Shown: piece by piece, positions 7,968 through 14,947 of the stretch
How positions within the stretch are numbered: position 1 is the first letter of the stretch
Layout of the letters: each line of letters begins with the position of its first letter
Source: Methylovirgula sp.
GTDB taxonomy: Bacteria; Pseudomonadota; Alphaproteobacteria; Rhizobiales; Beijerinckiaceae
Assembly (NCBI GenBank): GCA_025356505.1
Contig: JANXSV010000027.1
Location: 1 to 23,615 of the forward strand
Direction: 5' to 3'
DNA length: 23,615 bases
Translations under genes and position numbers: made by a program
The notes under the pieces: model-generated
What the model saw: only the letters and a program-made list of their open reading frames with translations
Databases searched by the model: none
What the model was told of the DNA's origin: nothing

Positions 7968-8804
7968 TTAGCTTTGCGGCGCGCCATAGGGAAGTGTTAA
8001 AACGTCCAGCTTTTGTCCCTCAACGCTCAAAACCGTGGCGGTTGCTTGCGCATCCTCAACCCGGTCCAGCCGCAGCAGCGCCAATCCGCGCCCTGCAAGG
8101 CCCGAACCCATACGCCCGATCACCAGTTCGCCCGCCTTCACTTCAACTCCCGCCGCAACCTGCGCGCTCCCGAACGAAACCGGCATCACGCGCTTACGCA
8201 CAGCCGTCTTGTGCTGCATCCGCGCAACGACTTCTTGCCCGACATAACAGCCCTTGCTGAAATCGACGCCGCCCAGCAAATCCATATTGGCCTCATGCGG
8301 GAACGTGTCGCCATAGATGAAATCAGCGCCGCCGTCCGGCACAGCCAGCGAAATCCGGTGCGCCTCGTAAAGCCTGTCTGTGCCGATGGCCACTGTGCTG
8401 CGCGGCAAGACGCTGCGCCAGCCCATTGCTGCAAGACGAGGGTCACGCCAGCCGGATTTGGTCTTGTCCAGAATGTGCCGCGCCGCATCGTCCCAACCCG
8501 CTTCGATACCGAAAGCTTCCGAAACATCTTCAATGGCGATTTTCGCCCGCAGCTTGTAAAAGCTCAGCCGCTTTGCCAGACCGGCTGCCATCTCCAGCGG
8601 GCAATCCAGCAAAAATGCTTCCGCCTGCTCATAAATGAAAAAATCGAATAATATCTTGCCCTGAGGCGTGAGCAGAGCCCCAAAACCTGCCCGCTGCGGC
8701 GAAATCCCGGCCATGTCACACGTGACCATGCCCTGCAAAAACGCGCGCGCATCATCTCCGGAAATCCGAACAACGCCCCGATCTTCCAAAATCACCACCG
8801 GCAT
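7968..8804 (-). CDS. ygfZ: Folate-binding YgfZ-type iron-sulfur maturation factor
   Basis: 278 residues, related to the T protein of the glycine cleavage system. It acts in the cytoplasm in folate-dependent maintenance of certain [4Fe-4S] enzymes. The diagnostic motif KGCYVGQE is present, with the conserved Cys186 and the downstream ARMQHKTAVRKR segment. The N-terminal half contains LQGMVTCDMAGISPQRAGFGALLTPQGKI, typical for the family. Length is close to the usual alphaproteobacterial YgfZ. The ATG at 8804 has an AAAGGGG site upstream. First gene of the minus-strand operon ygfZ-tag-HD hydrolase-phosphatase, and divergent from the dihydroorotase gene across a 78-base gap. Confidence 0.93.
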   Translation of the reverse strand: MPVVILEDRGVVRISGDDARAFLQGMVTCDMAGISPQRAGFGALLTPQGKILFDFFIYEQAEAFLLDCPLEMAAGLAKRLSFYKLRAKIAIEDVSEAFGIEAGWDDAARHILDKTKSGWRDPRLAAMGWRSVLPRSTVAIGTDRLYEAHRISLAVPDGGADFIYGDTFPHEANMDLLGGVDFSKGCYVGQEVVARMQHKTAVRKRVMPVSFGSAQVAAGVEVKAGELVIGRMGSGLAGRGLALLRLDRVEDAQATATVLSVEGQKLDVLTLPYGAPQS

Positions 8805-8882
8805 GGATTTTAAGGCCCCTTTCCTTGCATCTGTCTATACTCTTAGGTAAGCCGAATTCTCCCGCCTACAAGAGGAAACTCC

Positions 8883-10208
8883 ATGTCCCAGACCTTCGAT
8901 ACGATTTTGCGCGGCGGCACTTTGGTCAATCACAATGGGGTGGCGCTCGGCGATATCGGTATCAGAAACGGCCACGTCGCACATATGGGAAGTCTTGGCG
9001 GCGCTTCGGCGGGTGAAACCATCGATTGCACGGGGCTGCATATCCTGCCGGGCGTCATTGACAGTCAGGTACATTTCCGCGAGCCGGGCGCGACTCATAA
9101 GGAGGACCTCGAATCCGGCTCCCGTGCGGCAGTCATGGGCGGGGTCACCACTGTGTTTGAAATGCCCAACACCAATCCGTTGACCATCAGCGCCGAAACA
9201 TTGGCCGACAAAGTCCGCCATGGCACCCGCCGCATGCACTGCGATTTTGCCTTCTGGGTCGGCGGCACACGCGAAAATGTCAAAGACATTCCCGAACTGG
9301 AGCGCTTACCCGGCGCGGCAGGCATCAAGGTTTTCATGGGATCATCAACCGGATCCCTGCTGGTGGAGGACGATGCTGGCGTTGCCGCCATTCTTGGGCA
9401 AACCCGCCGCCGCGCCGCCTTTCACTCCGAGGACGAATACAGGCTGAACGATCGCAAGCCATTACGTATTGCCGGTGACCCGCGCTCCCACCCCGTTTGG
9501 CGCGATGAGATCGCCGCGCTCACCTGCACGCAGCGTCTGGTGCGCATCGCTAAAGAGAAAGGCGCCCGGATCCATGTGCTGCATATTTCCACAGCAGAGG
9601 AAATGCTGTTTCTCAGCAACCACAAGGATATCGCGTCTTGCGAGGTGACCCCGCATCATCTCACTTTGAGCGCCGATGATTATGCGCATCTGGGCACATT
9701 GCTGCAGATGAACCCGCCGGTCCGCGACGCGCGCCACCGCACCGGAATTTGGCACGGCGTAGAGCAGGGCATTGCCGATATTCTCGGCTCCGACCACGCG
9801 CCACACACTTTAGAAGAAAAAGCCAAACCCTATCCCGAAAGCCCGTCCGGCATGACCGGCGTGCAAACGCTGGTGCCGATTATGCTCGACCATGTCAACC
9901 ATGGCCGCATGACCTTGCAGCGCTTTGTCGATATGTCCAGCGCCGGACCGGCGAGGCTGTTCGGCATCGCCAACAAGGGCCGCATGGCCGTGGGCTATGA
10001 CGCTGATTTCACCATCGTCGACATGAAACGCGAGCAGACAATTTCAAATGGCTGGATTGCCTCGAAAAGCCAATGGACGCCTTATGACGGCAAGAAAGTG
10101 CAGGGATGGCCCATAGGCACTTTTGTGCGTGGCACCAAAGTGATGTGGCAGGGAGAGCTGGTCGCGCCAAGCAAGGGCGAGGCGGTGAGATTTGGGGAGA
10201 CGTTGTAG
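8883..10208 (+). CDS. pyrC: Dihydroorotase (class I amidohydrolase)
   Basis: 441-residue metal-dependent amidohydrolase expected to interconvert carbamoyl-aspartate and dihydroorotate in pyrimidine synthesis. Visible are LPGVIDSQVHFREPG (first metal motif), Lys149 in GIKVFMGSS as the likely carboxylated lysine, AFHSEDE, HVLHIST and ILGSDHAPHT with the catalytic aspartate. The C-terminal ADFTIVDMKRE segment is the composite beta-sandwich typical of cyclic amidohydrolases. Oddly, the usual H-x-H of the first motif reads Q62-V-H64, so one metal ligand is changed. A subgroup of rhizobial proteins seems to share this, from memory. Other amidohydrolase activities, such as allantoinase or hydantoinase, cannot be excluded. 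AGAGGAA at 8871-8877 precedes the ATG. Confidence 0.85.
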   Translation: MSQTFDTILRGGTLVNHNGVALGDIGIRNGHVAHMGSLGGASAGETIDCTGLHILPGVIDSQVHFREPGATHKEDLESGSRAAVMGGVTTVFEMPNTNPLTISAETLADKVRHGTRRMHCDFAFWVGGTRENVKDIPELERLPGAAGIKVFMGSSTGSLLVEDDAGVAAILGQTRRRAAFHSEDEYRLNDRKPLRIAGDPRSHPVWRDEIAALTCTQRLVRIAKEKGARIHVLHISTAEEMLFLSNHKDIASCEVTPHHLTLSADDYAHLGTLLQMNPPVRDARHRTGIWHGVEQGIADILGSDHAPHTLEEKAKPYPESPSGMTGVQTLVPIMLDHVNHGRMTLQRFVDMSSAGPARLFGIANKGRMAVGYDADFTIVDMKREQTISNGWIASKSQWTPYDGKKVQGWPIGTFVRGTKVMWQGELVAPSKGEAVRFGETL

Positions 10209-10302
10209 TCGGCCGTATTGCTTCGGGCATAAATCTGCGTTTTTTAGCTAGTCAAGACGTAAGCCTCTGAAAACATTGCGCGAAAACGTCTAATTTCTGG
10301 GT

Positions 10303-10339
10303 TTGGCCGAACTTGGCCCAACTTGGCCGACAATTGGCC
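10303..10339. repeat. Decamer repeat with phased TTGGCC sites
   Basis: Four direct copies of TTGGCC start at 10303, 10313, 10323 and 10334, so they are spaced 10, 10 and 11 bases, close to one DNA helical turn. The 10-bp unit is roughly TTGGCC(G/C)AAC. An inverted copy, GGCCAA, follows at 10370-10375. The array is in the 276-base non-coding gap between the convergent dihydroorotase gene and the gene ending at 10485. It may bind protein, bend DNA or be a slippage product. Confidence 0.6.
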
Positions 10340-10394
10340 TAAGTGCGCCATGAAATGCGCAGTTTTTTCGGCCAAGTTTTCGAGGCACGCCCCA

Positions 10395-10506
10395 GCTTGT
10401 CCAGAACCCATAGCGCGGCTATGCCCCGCGTGTCCAGAAGCCATAGCGGGGCTATGCCCCGCGTGTCCAAAACCCATAGCGGGGCTATGCCCCGCGTGTC
10501 CAAAAC
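10395..10506. repeat. 33-bp tandem repeat with internal hairpin, about 3.4 copies
   Basis: Three full 33-bp units lie at 10408-10440, 10441-10473 and 10474-10506. The second and third are identical and the first differs at three positions. A degraded 13-base partial unit precedes them at 10395-10407. Copies two and three contain the perfect hairpin GCGGGGC-TAT-GCCCCGC (for example 10446-10462). On the minus strand each unit contains, in the reading frame of the adjacent gene, codons for a peptide like GFWTRGA followed by TAG. The third unit holds the true stop codon of that gene. So the array duplicates a gene 3' end. There are no unique spacers, so it is not CRISPR. Confidence 0.85.
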
Positions 10507-11000
10507 CAGTGCCAGGTGCCGTCGGCGCCGATATTGGCGCGGTAGAACGGCGGGCGACCGTCCTCGCCGGTTTTGCCCAAATCAGCAAACCGCAAGCACT
10601 TGATTTGGTTGATTTTTTCGTCCTCAGGCACAGCGACGGAGGGCAAAAATGCAAAAGCCGGCCAGACATAAGAAAGATATTTACCTTGGCTCATCTGACA
10701 AAACGGGCTTTCAAAAACAGCTATTAAAATGCGCAAAATCTCAGCGCCGTTCTTATCAAAGCTTAATGATTTCAAGAACTTAATAGGGTCGAGCCCTGGC
10801 GTCAGATGCTCGGAGCCAGCCTTGGAAAGGTCAAACATCGGCTGAAGCTCGTTCCATTCAATCGGTGAGCGCAACTTATCAATATTGCCCTCCCGCGCAA
10901 CCTCCAGGATTTTAGCGCGAATCCGCGCGACCAACGGCGGCAGCAGCTTCAAATCGGTTTGGGGTGCGGAGAATTGCGGTTTTGGCGGGGGTTTGACCAT
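10485..11000 (-). CDS. Conserved hypothetical protein, C-terminus inside a tandem repeat
   Basis: 171 residues, no signal peptide or membrane segment. The N-terminus is proline-rich (MVKPPPKPQF). The central segment has IEFLKSLSFD-like sequence (residues 71-84), then YLSYVWPAFAFLP (108-120), CLRFADLG (135-142) and a terminal IGADGTWHWFW. The YVWP and GADGTW features recall a family of uncharacterised alphaproteobacterial proteins, but I cannot name it. The last seven residues and the TAG stop are encoded by the third copy of the 33-bp repeat, so the end may differ from homologues. Last gene of the minus-strand pdxH run, 39 bases after the 85-residue gene. Ribosome binding site is weak. Confidence 0.7.
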   Translation of the reverse strand: MVKPPPKPQFSAPQTDLKLLPPLVARIRAKILEVAREGNIDKLRSPIEWNELQPMFDLSKAGSEHLTPGLDPIKFLKSLSFDKNGAEILRILIAVFESPFCQMSQGKYLSYVWPAFAFLPSVAVPEDEKINQIKCLRFADLGKTGEDGRPPFYRANIGADGTWHWFWTRGA

Positions 11001-11039
11001 GCCACATCTTAGGGGTAAATCATGTCCAAAAACAGTCGC

Positions 11040-11297
11040 TTAATGCTTTTTCAGGATACTGAATTGCCCCGCCCGGATGCGATCCGGCAGGCCTTCAACA
11101 AATTGCGCAACTGCGTCCTCGCCAAATTCGCCAACCAGCTCGCGAAAGGCAGTGTACAGCGCGGCATAGGCGAAATTCGCGCCATCCACGCCATCCAGCA
11201 AAGCTTCGGCAAAGGCGTCCGAAACGTAGCCGAGCGCCGTGTGGCGGTGGGCGTTTGCGGAGAGATCATCAATAAGAACAGGGGAAACGCGCGTCAT
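11040..11297 (-). CDS. Small hypothetical protein
   Basis: 85 residues, not recognised, predicted soluble and largely helical, with an acidic middle (FRELVGEFGEDAVAQFVEGLPDRI) and a basic tail (ILKKH). No signal peptide. It lies 67 bases after the TIGR02301 gene and 39 before the 171-residue gene, in the same direction, which supports membership of the pdxH-led transcript. An overlapping ORF in another frame of the same strand is considered a shadow, since this frame gives the more natural amino acid composition. No clear Shine-Dalgarno sequence. Confidence 0.6.
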   Translation of the reverse strand: MTRVSPVLIDDLSANAHRHTALGYVSDAFAEALLDGVDGANFAYAALYTAFRELVGEFGEDAVAQFVEGLPDRIRAGQFSILKKH

Positions 11298-11364
11298 TGC
11301 ATTAACATATCGACTGTTTTAGCGTTTAGAAAGCGCACCTTTCAATAAAGGTTAATGCGCAAAT

Positions 11365-11841
11365 TCAGTTGCCCGAATAGCGTCTCGCCAAATCTTGAGA
11401 TAGATTATGGACAGCATAGATCTGGTGTTCGAAGAGCGCCAAAGCAGGCTCGGAACAGGTTTTATAGTTAACTTCGAGGTCAGAATAGCCACGATTATAG
11501 GCTCCGGCGATAAGCCCTTTCAAGCGCGGGCTCGATGCTTCCGCTTCGATGAGCATTGCGACTTTGTCGCGCCAATCTTTACCGTCTCGGGTTGCGAGAC
11601 TATCTCGGGTTGCGAGACCATCTCGGGTTGCCTCCGTTGCCGGGCAAATATCGGCGAGAAACGCCAAGCTCCCCATCAGTTCAGCCATTTTCAGCAATTG
11701 CGGTTCATAGGCCGCCGGGCCTCGCTCAACGATTGGAGGCGGCACAGGCGCTTCTTTCGCAGGCTTTTGATCGGCGGCGAACAGCCAAGCGGGATGCCCC
11801 AAATATACTGCGAAAACAATAGTTTGAACAAATATTTTCAC
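11365..11841 (-). CDS. TIGR02301 family exported protein
   Basis: 158 residues, with a signal peptide at 1-22 (cleavage near LFA-AD). The mature protein matches the uncharacterised alphaproteobacterial family TIGR02301: YEPQLLKMAELMGSLAFLADIC, W90RDKVAMLIEAEA, GLIAGAYNRGYSDLEVNYKTC and a terminal DLARRY. Cys66 and the late cysteine are probably a conserved pair. Between C66 and W90 there is a repeat insertion, ATRDGL-ATRDSL-ATRDGK (residues 71-88), encoded by an 18-bp tandem repeat. The start is GTG and overlaps the NUDIX stop as GTGA (11838-11841), indicating translational coupling. Likely periplasmic; function unknown. Confidence 0.85.
   Translation of the reverse strand: MKIFVQTIVFAVYLGHPAWLFAADQKPAKEAPVPPPIVERGPAAYEPQLLKMAELMGSLAFLADICPATEATRDGLATRDSLATRDGKDWRDKVAMLIEAEASSPRLKGLIAGAYNRGYSDLEVNYKTCSEPALALFEHQIYAVHNLSQDLARRYSGN
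11585..11630. repeat. 18-bp tandem repeat inside the TIGR02301 gene
   Basis: Units TCTCGGGTTGCGAGACTA (11585-11602) and TCTCGGGTTGCGAGACCA (11603-11620) are followed by a 10-base partial copy. The unit is a multiple of three, so copy changes would add or remove six residues (ATRD-x-L) without a frameshift. Each unit also has the inverted repeat TCTCG...CGAGA. Confidence 0.85.
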
Positions 11842-12275
11842 GGCGTTGCTCTCACCAAACCATAGGCCTTACGCACCATGTCAGGCAGGCCGTTTGTCAA
11901 GTTCAGGCCTCCAAGATCTGAAATATGTCTCCACAAAATCTCGGAGGCTTCGGGCCCGGTCTGTCCCTCGCCGTTCGTCCAGCGCGCTGCAAACGTCAGG
12001 ACGACATAATGATGCCGCACCTTATTTTCGTTCCAGTCGATAACATCGGTGTGCCCGGCCAGTCCGGCAATTCGTGCCGAAACTGCCACTTCTTCGTTCA
12101 GTTCGCGTAGTGCCGCCGCTTCCGCGCTCTCGCCGAGTTCCACAAGGCCACCGGGCAGGGACAGAAGTCCTGCGCCGGCTCCGCGCGTACGTCGCGCCAA
12201 AAGCACGCTATCGCCGCGAAAGACAGCGATACTTGCGCCCACAAAAGGGCGTGTCGGGTAGAGTCTACTGGTCAA
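11838..12275 (-). CDS. NUDIX hydrolase
   Basis: 145 residues. Nudix box runs [23 protein letters not shown], with the G-x5-E-x7-RE-x2-EE pattern intact and alanine instead of the usual last glycine. N-terminal [21 protein letters not shown] is typical for small ADP-ribose-pyrophosphatase/MutT-type enzymes. It should cleave a nucleoside diphosphate linked to another moiety; the substrate cannot be read from sequence. The best start is TTG at 12275, which overlaps the pdxH stop (TTGA), because the next in-frame GTG (codon 12) would remove the conserved first beta strand. Translation is then probably coupled to pdxH. The 3' end overlaps the TIGR02301 start. Confidence 0.88.
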   Translation of the reverse strand: MTSRLYPTRPFVGASIAVFRGDSVLLARRTRGAGAGLLSLPGGLVELGESAEAAALRELNEEVAVSARIAGLAGHTDVIDWNENKVRHHYVVLTFAARWTNGEGQTGPEASEILWRHISDLGGLNLTNGLPDMVRKAYGLVRATP

Positions 12276-12901
12276 GGAAACAATCGATTTTTACTCCACG
12301 GCTTACCCACTCCGCCGCGCGAAAAGACAACGCGTTCATGTAAGCGAAACGGCCGATCGTGCCAGAATTCAATCGAAACAGGCGAAATACGATAGCCATT
12401 CCAATGCTTTGGCCGCGGAATTTCGCCGGTTCCAAATTGCTCTGTGTAGCGTATCACCTCCGCTTCCAGCTCGGCTTTGCTTTGCAGTTCGCTGCTTTGG
12501 CGGCTTGCCCATGCGCCAATCTGGCTTTGCCGCGGGCGGGTTTGATAATAGTCGTCGGCTTCTGCAGCGCTAACCGCCGTTACGTCTCCGCGCACTCTGA
12601 CCTGACGGCGTAGCGACTTCCAATGAAAAGCCACGGCGGCCTTGGCATTTTGAGCCAATTCTTGACCCTTTTGGCTGTCGGAGTTGGTGTAAAAGACAAA
12701 GCCGTCGGTATCAAACCCCTTCAACAGCACCATTCGGACGTCCGGCATGCCGTTCACGTCCACCGTAGCCAGAGCCATCGCATTAGGGTCGTTGATTTCG
12801 GATTTTGCGGCGTCATCCATCCAGCTTTGAAACAGTCCAAAAGGGTCGGTGCTATCTGCAAAGTCACTGCTCGTTAACGGCTTCAAGAGATAATCCCTCA
12901 T
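12272..12901 (-). CDS. pdxH: Pyridoxamine 5'-phosphate oxidase
   Basis: 209-residue FMN enzyme that oxidises pyridoxine or pyridoxamine phosphate to PLP in the cytoplasm. Hallmarks are [66 protein letters not shown], the [16 protein letters not shown] segment and the terminal RLFP. Length is normal. The first gene of the minus-strand run pdxH-NUDIX-TIGR02301, with overlapping junctions. The ATG at 12901 is only 48 bases from the divergent surface-lipoprotein gene, so both promoters must lie within or near that gap. It uses FMN, whose pathway gene ribB is also in this window. Confidence 0.95.
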   Translation of the reverse strand: MRDYLLKPLTSSDFADSTDPFGLFQSWMDDAAKSEINDPNAMALATVDVNGMPDVRMVLLKGFDTDGFVFYTNSDSQKGQELAQNAKAAVAFHWKSLRRQVRVRGDVTAVSAAEADDYYQTRPRQSQIGAWASRQSSELQSKAELEAEVIRYTEQFGTGEIPRPKHWNGYRISPVSIEFWHDRPFRLHERVVFSRGGVGKPWSKNRLFP

Positions 12902-12949
12902 ATTGTAATAAAGTTAGGCGGGCATTTTTCGCCGGTCTAGGAGCGTTGT

Positions 12950-13531
12950 ATGCGTCAGATTATTTCGAGAAATTACATTTACAGCAAGCTTATCAACATT
13001 TCGAGCCATGTTTTCATTGTCGCATGTGCTTTGAGCAGCTCTGCCTGTTCAGTTTCCTATCCTTTGGCCGATCTGTTAGAGCCATCGCCACCCGCCGCGG
13101 TAAAAACGGCTTCTGCCCAGGGTACGCTGAAGCCTGACTCCATCGCTGTCGACATGATGCCCACAGGCTCGATTGCTCCGGTTCCAAACCCAAATCTCTC
13201 AAACGGGTTCAAGCCCAAATTCATCTCTCCGCTCGCAACCTACATTCCGGCTGGTGACCTGACTGCGGCCCAAAGGGCTCTGGATTTGGCTATGGTATCT
13301 TCGACCTCGCTGGAAAGCGCAGCATGGTCAAATCCGGAAACAGGATCGTCCGGTGCTTTTATGGCTTTCGGCAAAGATGTCGTCACTGAGGAGGTAACGT
13401 GCCGGAACTTCAAGGGATTGCTACACGCCTCTGGCGCGTTGGCGGATTCGAAATTGAATGGAACTGCCTGCAAGGATCAATCCGGTGATTGGCGTGTAAG
13501 ATCAGTGGAAAAATTTGCTGAAACGACCTGA
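12950..13531 (+). CDS. RT0821/Lpp0805-type surface (lipo)protein
   Basis: 193-residue exported protein. The hydrophobic N-terminus leads to two possible lipidation cysteines: Cys26 in FIVAC fits the lipobox spacing best, while Cys33 in SSSAC is the position often seen in the family. A proline-rich linker follows (residues about 40-90). The C-terminal domain (about 103-188) has ALDLAM, AAWSNPETGSSGAF, VTCRNFKGLL and LNGTACKDQSGDWRV, matching RT0821/Lpp0805 surface proteins, in which the two cysteines around CRxF and ACxxxxGxW are conserved. Function unknown, outer membrane location inferred. AGGAG at 12939-12943 gives an ideal start. The gene probably precedes the dnaJ-like gene in one transcription direction, with a 150-base gap. 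Confidence 0.8.
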   Translation: MRQIISRNYIYSKLINISSHVFIVACALSSSACSVSYPLADLLEPSPPAAVKTASAQGTLKPDSIAVDMMPTGSIAPVPNPNLSNGFKPKFISPLATYIPAGDLTAAQRALDLAMVSSTSLESAAWSNPETGSSGAFMAFGKDVVTEEVTCRNFKGLLHASGALADSKLNGTACKDQSGDWRVRSVEKFAETT

Positions 13532-13540
13532 TGTTCCCGC

Positions 13541-13567
13541 TGAAATTTGTAATTTCACCCTTGTGAA
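13541..13567 (+). promoter_or_regulatory. Two overlapping hairpins between the lipoprotein and dnaJ-like genes
   Basis: TGAAATT-TGT-AATTTCA (13541-13557) is a perfect 7-bp stem. TTCAC-CCTT-GTGAA (13554-13567) is a 5-bp stem that shares TTCA with it, so the two are mutually exclusive in RNA. They sit 10 bases after the lipoprotein stop. They could be a weak terminator or mRNA 3'-end structure. No T tract is present. Confidence 0.3.
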
Positions 13568-13681
13568 GCTAACACCTGTTGCCCACATGGTAAGTAACAA
13601 TCAAAGCTACACATATGCCGCGTATCACGTGGCCTTCGCGGTTCAAAACGCCCAACAAAAAATGACATTGAGGTTGTGAAA

Positions 13682-14596
13682 ATGCGAGATCCCTATGCTG
13701 CTTTAGGTGTTGCGAAAGCTGCACCTCCGGAGGAGGTAAAGCGCGCATTTCGCAAATTGGCCAAAGCCTATCATCCGGATCACAACAAAGACCCCAAGGC
13801 AAAAGAAAAGTTTTCGGAAATCAACACCGCCTACGAGATCTTGGGCGACGAAAAAAAACGCGCCCAGTTCGATCGCGGTGAAATCGACGGCGACGGAAAA
13901 CCACGCGGTTTCGAACATGCTGGCGGAAATCCATTCCGAGGACGTCCGGGCGCCGGGCCGGGAGCGGGGTTCAGCGGCGGCTTCACGAACGGCTCTGCAG
14001 GATTCGATACATCGGATATTTTCTCCGAGCTGTTTGGCGGTGCTCAGCGCGGACGGCGGCCGGTTCGCGGGGAAGACTTGACGACCGTCGCAACTGTGCC
14101 TCTGAAAGCCGTCATTGGCGGCACAAATGTTCAACTCAATTTATCAAATGGGAAAAATCTGGAAGTCAGAATTCCCGCTGGTATCGAAGAGGGCAAACAA
14201 ATTCGCCTGAAAGGGCAGGGTGCTCCTGGCCCAATGGGTGGAGAAGCTGGCGATCTGCTCATTACAGTCAAATATGCCGCGCATCCCTATTTCAAATTGG
14301 ACGGGCACGACGTGCGCGTTGACCTACCCGTTACGCTGTATGAAGCGGTTCTGGGCGGGACGGTATCGGTGCCGACTCTATCCGGGAGTGCGGAAATAAC
14401 GCTCCCGCCCCATACGAGCGCAGGGAAAACCCTGCGGCTGCGGGGCAAGGGTTTGCCCCATTCGAAAGATAAGCTGGGCGATTTAATGGTGACAATTCGA
14501 CTCGCCTTACCAGAAAAAGTAACGCCGGAGTTCGAAGAACAGATGCGGCAGTGGAAAGCGAATACGCCCTACCAGCCTAGAAAAGACTACGAATGA
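13682..14596 (+). CDS. DnaJ-like co-chaperone, class B (CbpA-like)
   Basis: 304-residue Hsp40 protein that should stimulate DnaK ATPase and deliver substrates. The J domain is at residues 3-65 with the HPD motif at 31-33. A Gly/Phe-rich linker follows at about 75-115 and contains FSELFGG. Two beta-barrel substrate-binding domains cover about 125-290 (VPLKAVIGGTNVQLNL; VRVDLPVTLYEAVLGGTVSVPTLSG; LRLRGKGLP). There is no zinc-finger region, so this is not canonical DnaJ but the CbpA/class B type. I chose the ATG at 13682 over an in-frame GTG at 13676 because GAGG at 13670-13673 is properly spaced only for the former. The neighbouring fabI gene order is common in the order. Confidence 0.92.
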   Translation: MRDPYAALGVAKAAPPEEVKRAFRKLAKAYHPDHNKDPKAKEKFSEINTAYEILGDEKKRAQFDRGEIDGDGKPRGFEHAGGNPFRGRPGAGPGAGFSGGFTNGSAGFDTSDIFSELFGGAQRGRRPVRGEDLTTVATVPLKAVIGGTNVQLNLSNGKNLEVRIPAGIEEGKQIRLKGQGAPGPMGGEAGDLLITVKYAAHPYFKLDGHDVRVDLPVTLYEAVLGGTVSVPTLSGSAEITLPPHTSAGKTLRLRGKGLPHSKDKLGDLMVTIRLALPEKVTPEFEEQMRQWKANTPYQPRKDYE

Positions 14597-14611
14597 ACAC
14601 TTCGATCGAAT

Positions 14612-14632
14612 CTTCGACTAGAGCGAAGTTTT
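14612..14632 (+). terminator. Weak candidate terminator after the dnaJ-like gene
   Basis: CTTCG (14612-14616) and CGAAG (14624-14628) form a 5-bp stem with a 7-base loop, followed by TTTT (14629-14632). It lies 15 bases after the dnaJ-like stop and overlaps the 3' end of the convergent anti-sigma gene. The stem is short, so the call is weak. Confidence 0.25.
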
Positions 14633-14947
14633 GGCAAAGGCGACTATAAAAAACATGACCGCCGCCGCTACACCCGCACAAAAAGCTGCAAACAAAGCAA
14701 GCGCATAGGCTGATTGCCTGCGAAGAGATGGCTCGCGTGTTTTAGCAACCGACATAGGCTGGCGGACAGATACCGGCAGGGGGAAGGCGTCCCTCAAGGC
14801 ATCCGCCTGCATCGACCATGCTCCAACGCGTCCTGCGGCTTCGCTATTCGTCGAAAGGTAATGCTGCACATGCTCGCGCAGGGCCGCATCAGCCTCGCCA
14901 TCTACATAGGCATGAAGATCAGCATCGAGTACGGGCATCTGCGCCAT
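14618..14947 (-). CDS. Transmembrane anti-sigma factor (ECF type)
   Basis: 109 residues. The N-terminal cytoplasmic part, LHAYVDGEADAALREHVQHYLSTNSEAAGRVGAW, resembles the short helical sigma-binding domain of membrane anti-sigma factors. One transmembrane helix lies at about 79-104, near the C-terminus, leaving almost no periplasmic domain. There is no H-x3-C-x2-C zinc motif. The ATG at 14947 overlaps the stop of the sigma-like gene (TGATG), so the two are translationally coupled, the usual arrangement for a sigma/anti-sigma pair. The signal it senses is unknown, and with so little outside the membrane it may respond to a membrane partner. Convergent with the dnaJ-like gene. Confidence 0.75.
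   Translation of the reverse strand: MAQMPVLDADLHAYVDGEADAALREHVQHYLSTNSEAAGRVGAWSMQADALRDAFPLPVSVRQPMSVAKTREPSLRRQSAYALALFAAFCAGVAAAVMFFIVAFAKTSL

Noticed and set aside
10395..10506. CRISPR array
   Set aside because: The 33-bp units are directly adjacent with no variable spacers, and no cas genes are present.
10244..10727. Open frames on both strands reading the 33-bp array as 11-residue repeats
   Set aside because: The repeat length is a multiple of three, so any frame without a stop gives a periodic peptide. They have no credible start context and they overlap the real gene end.
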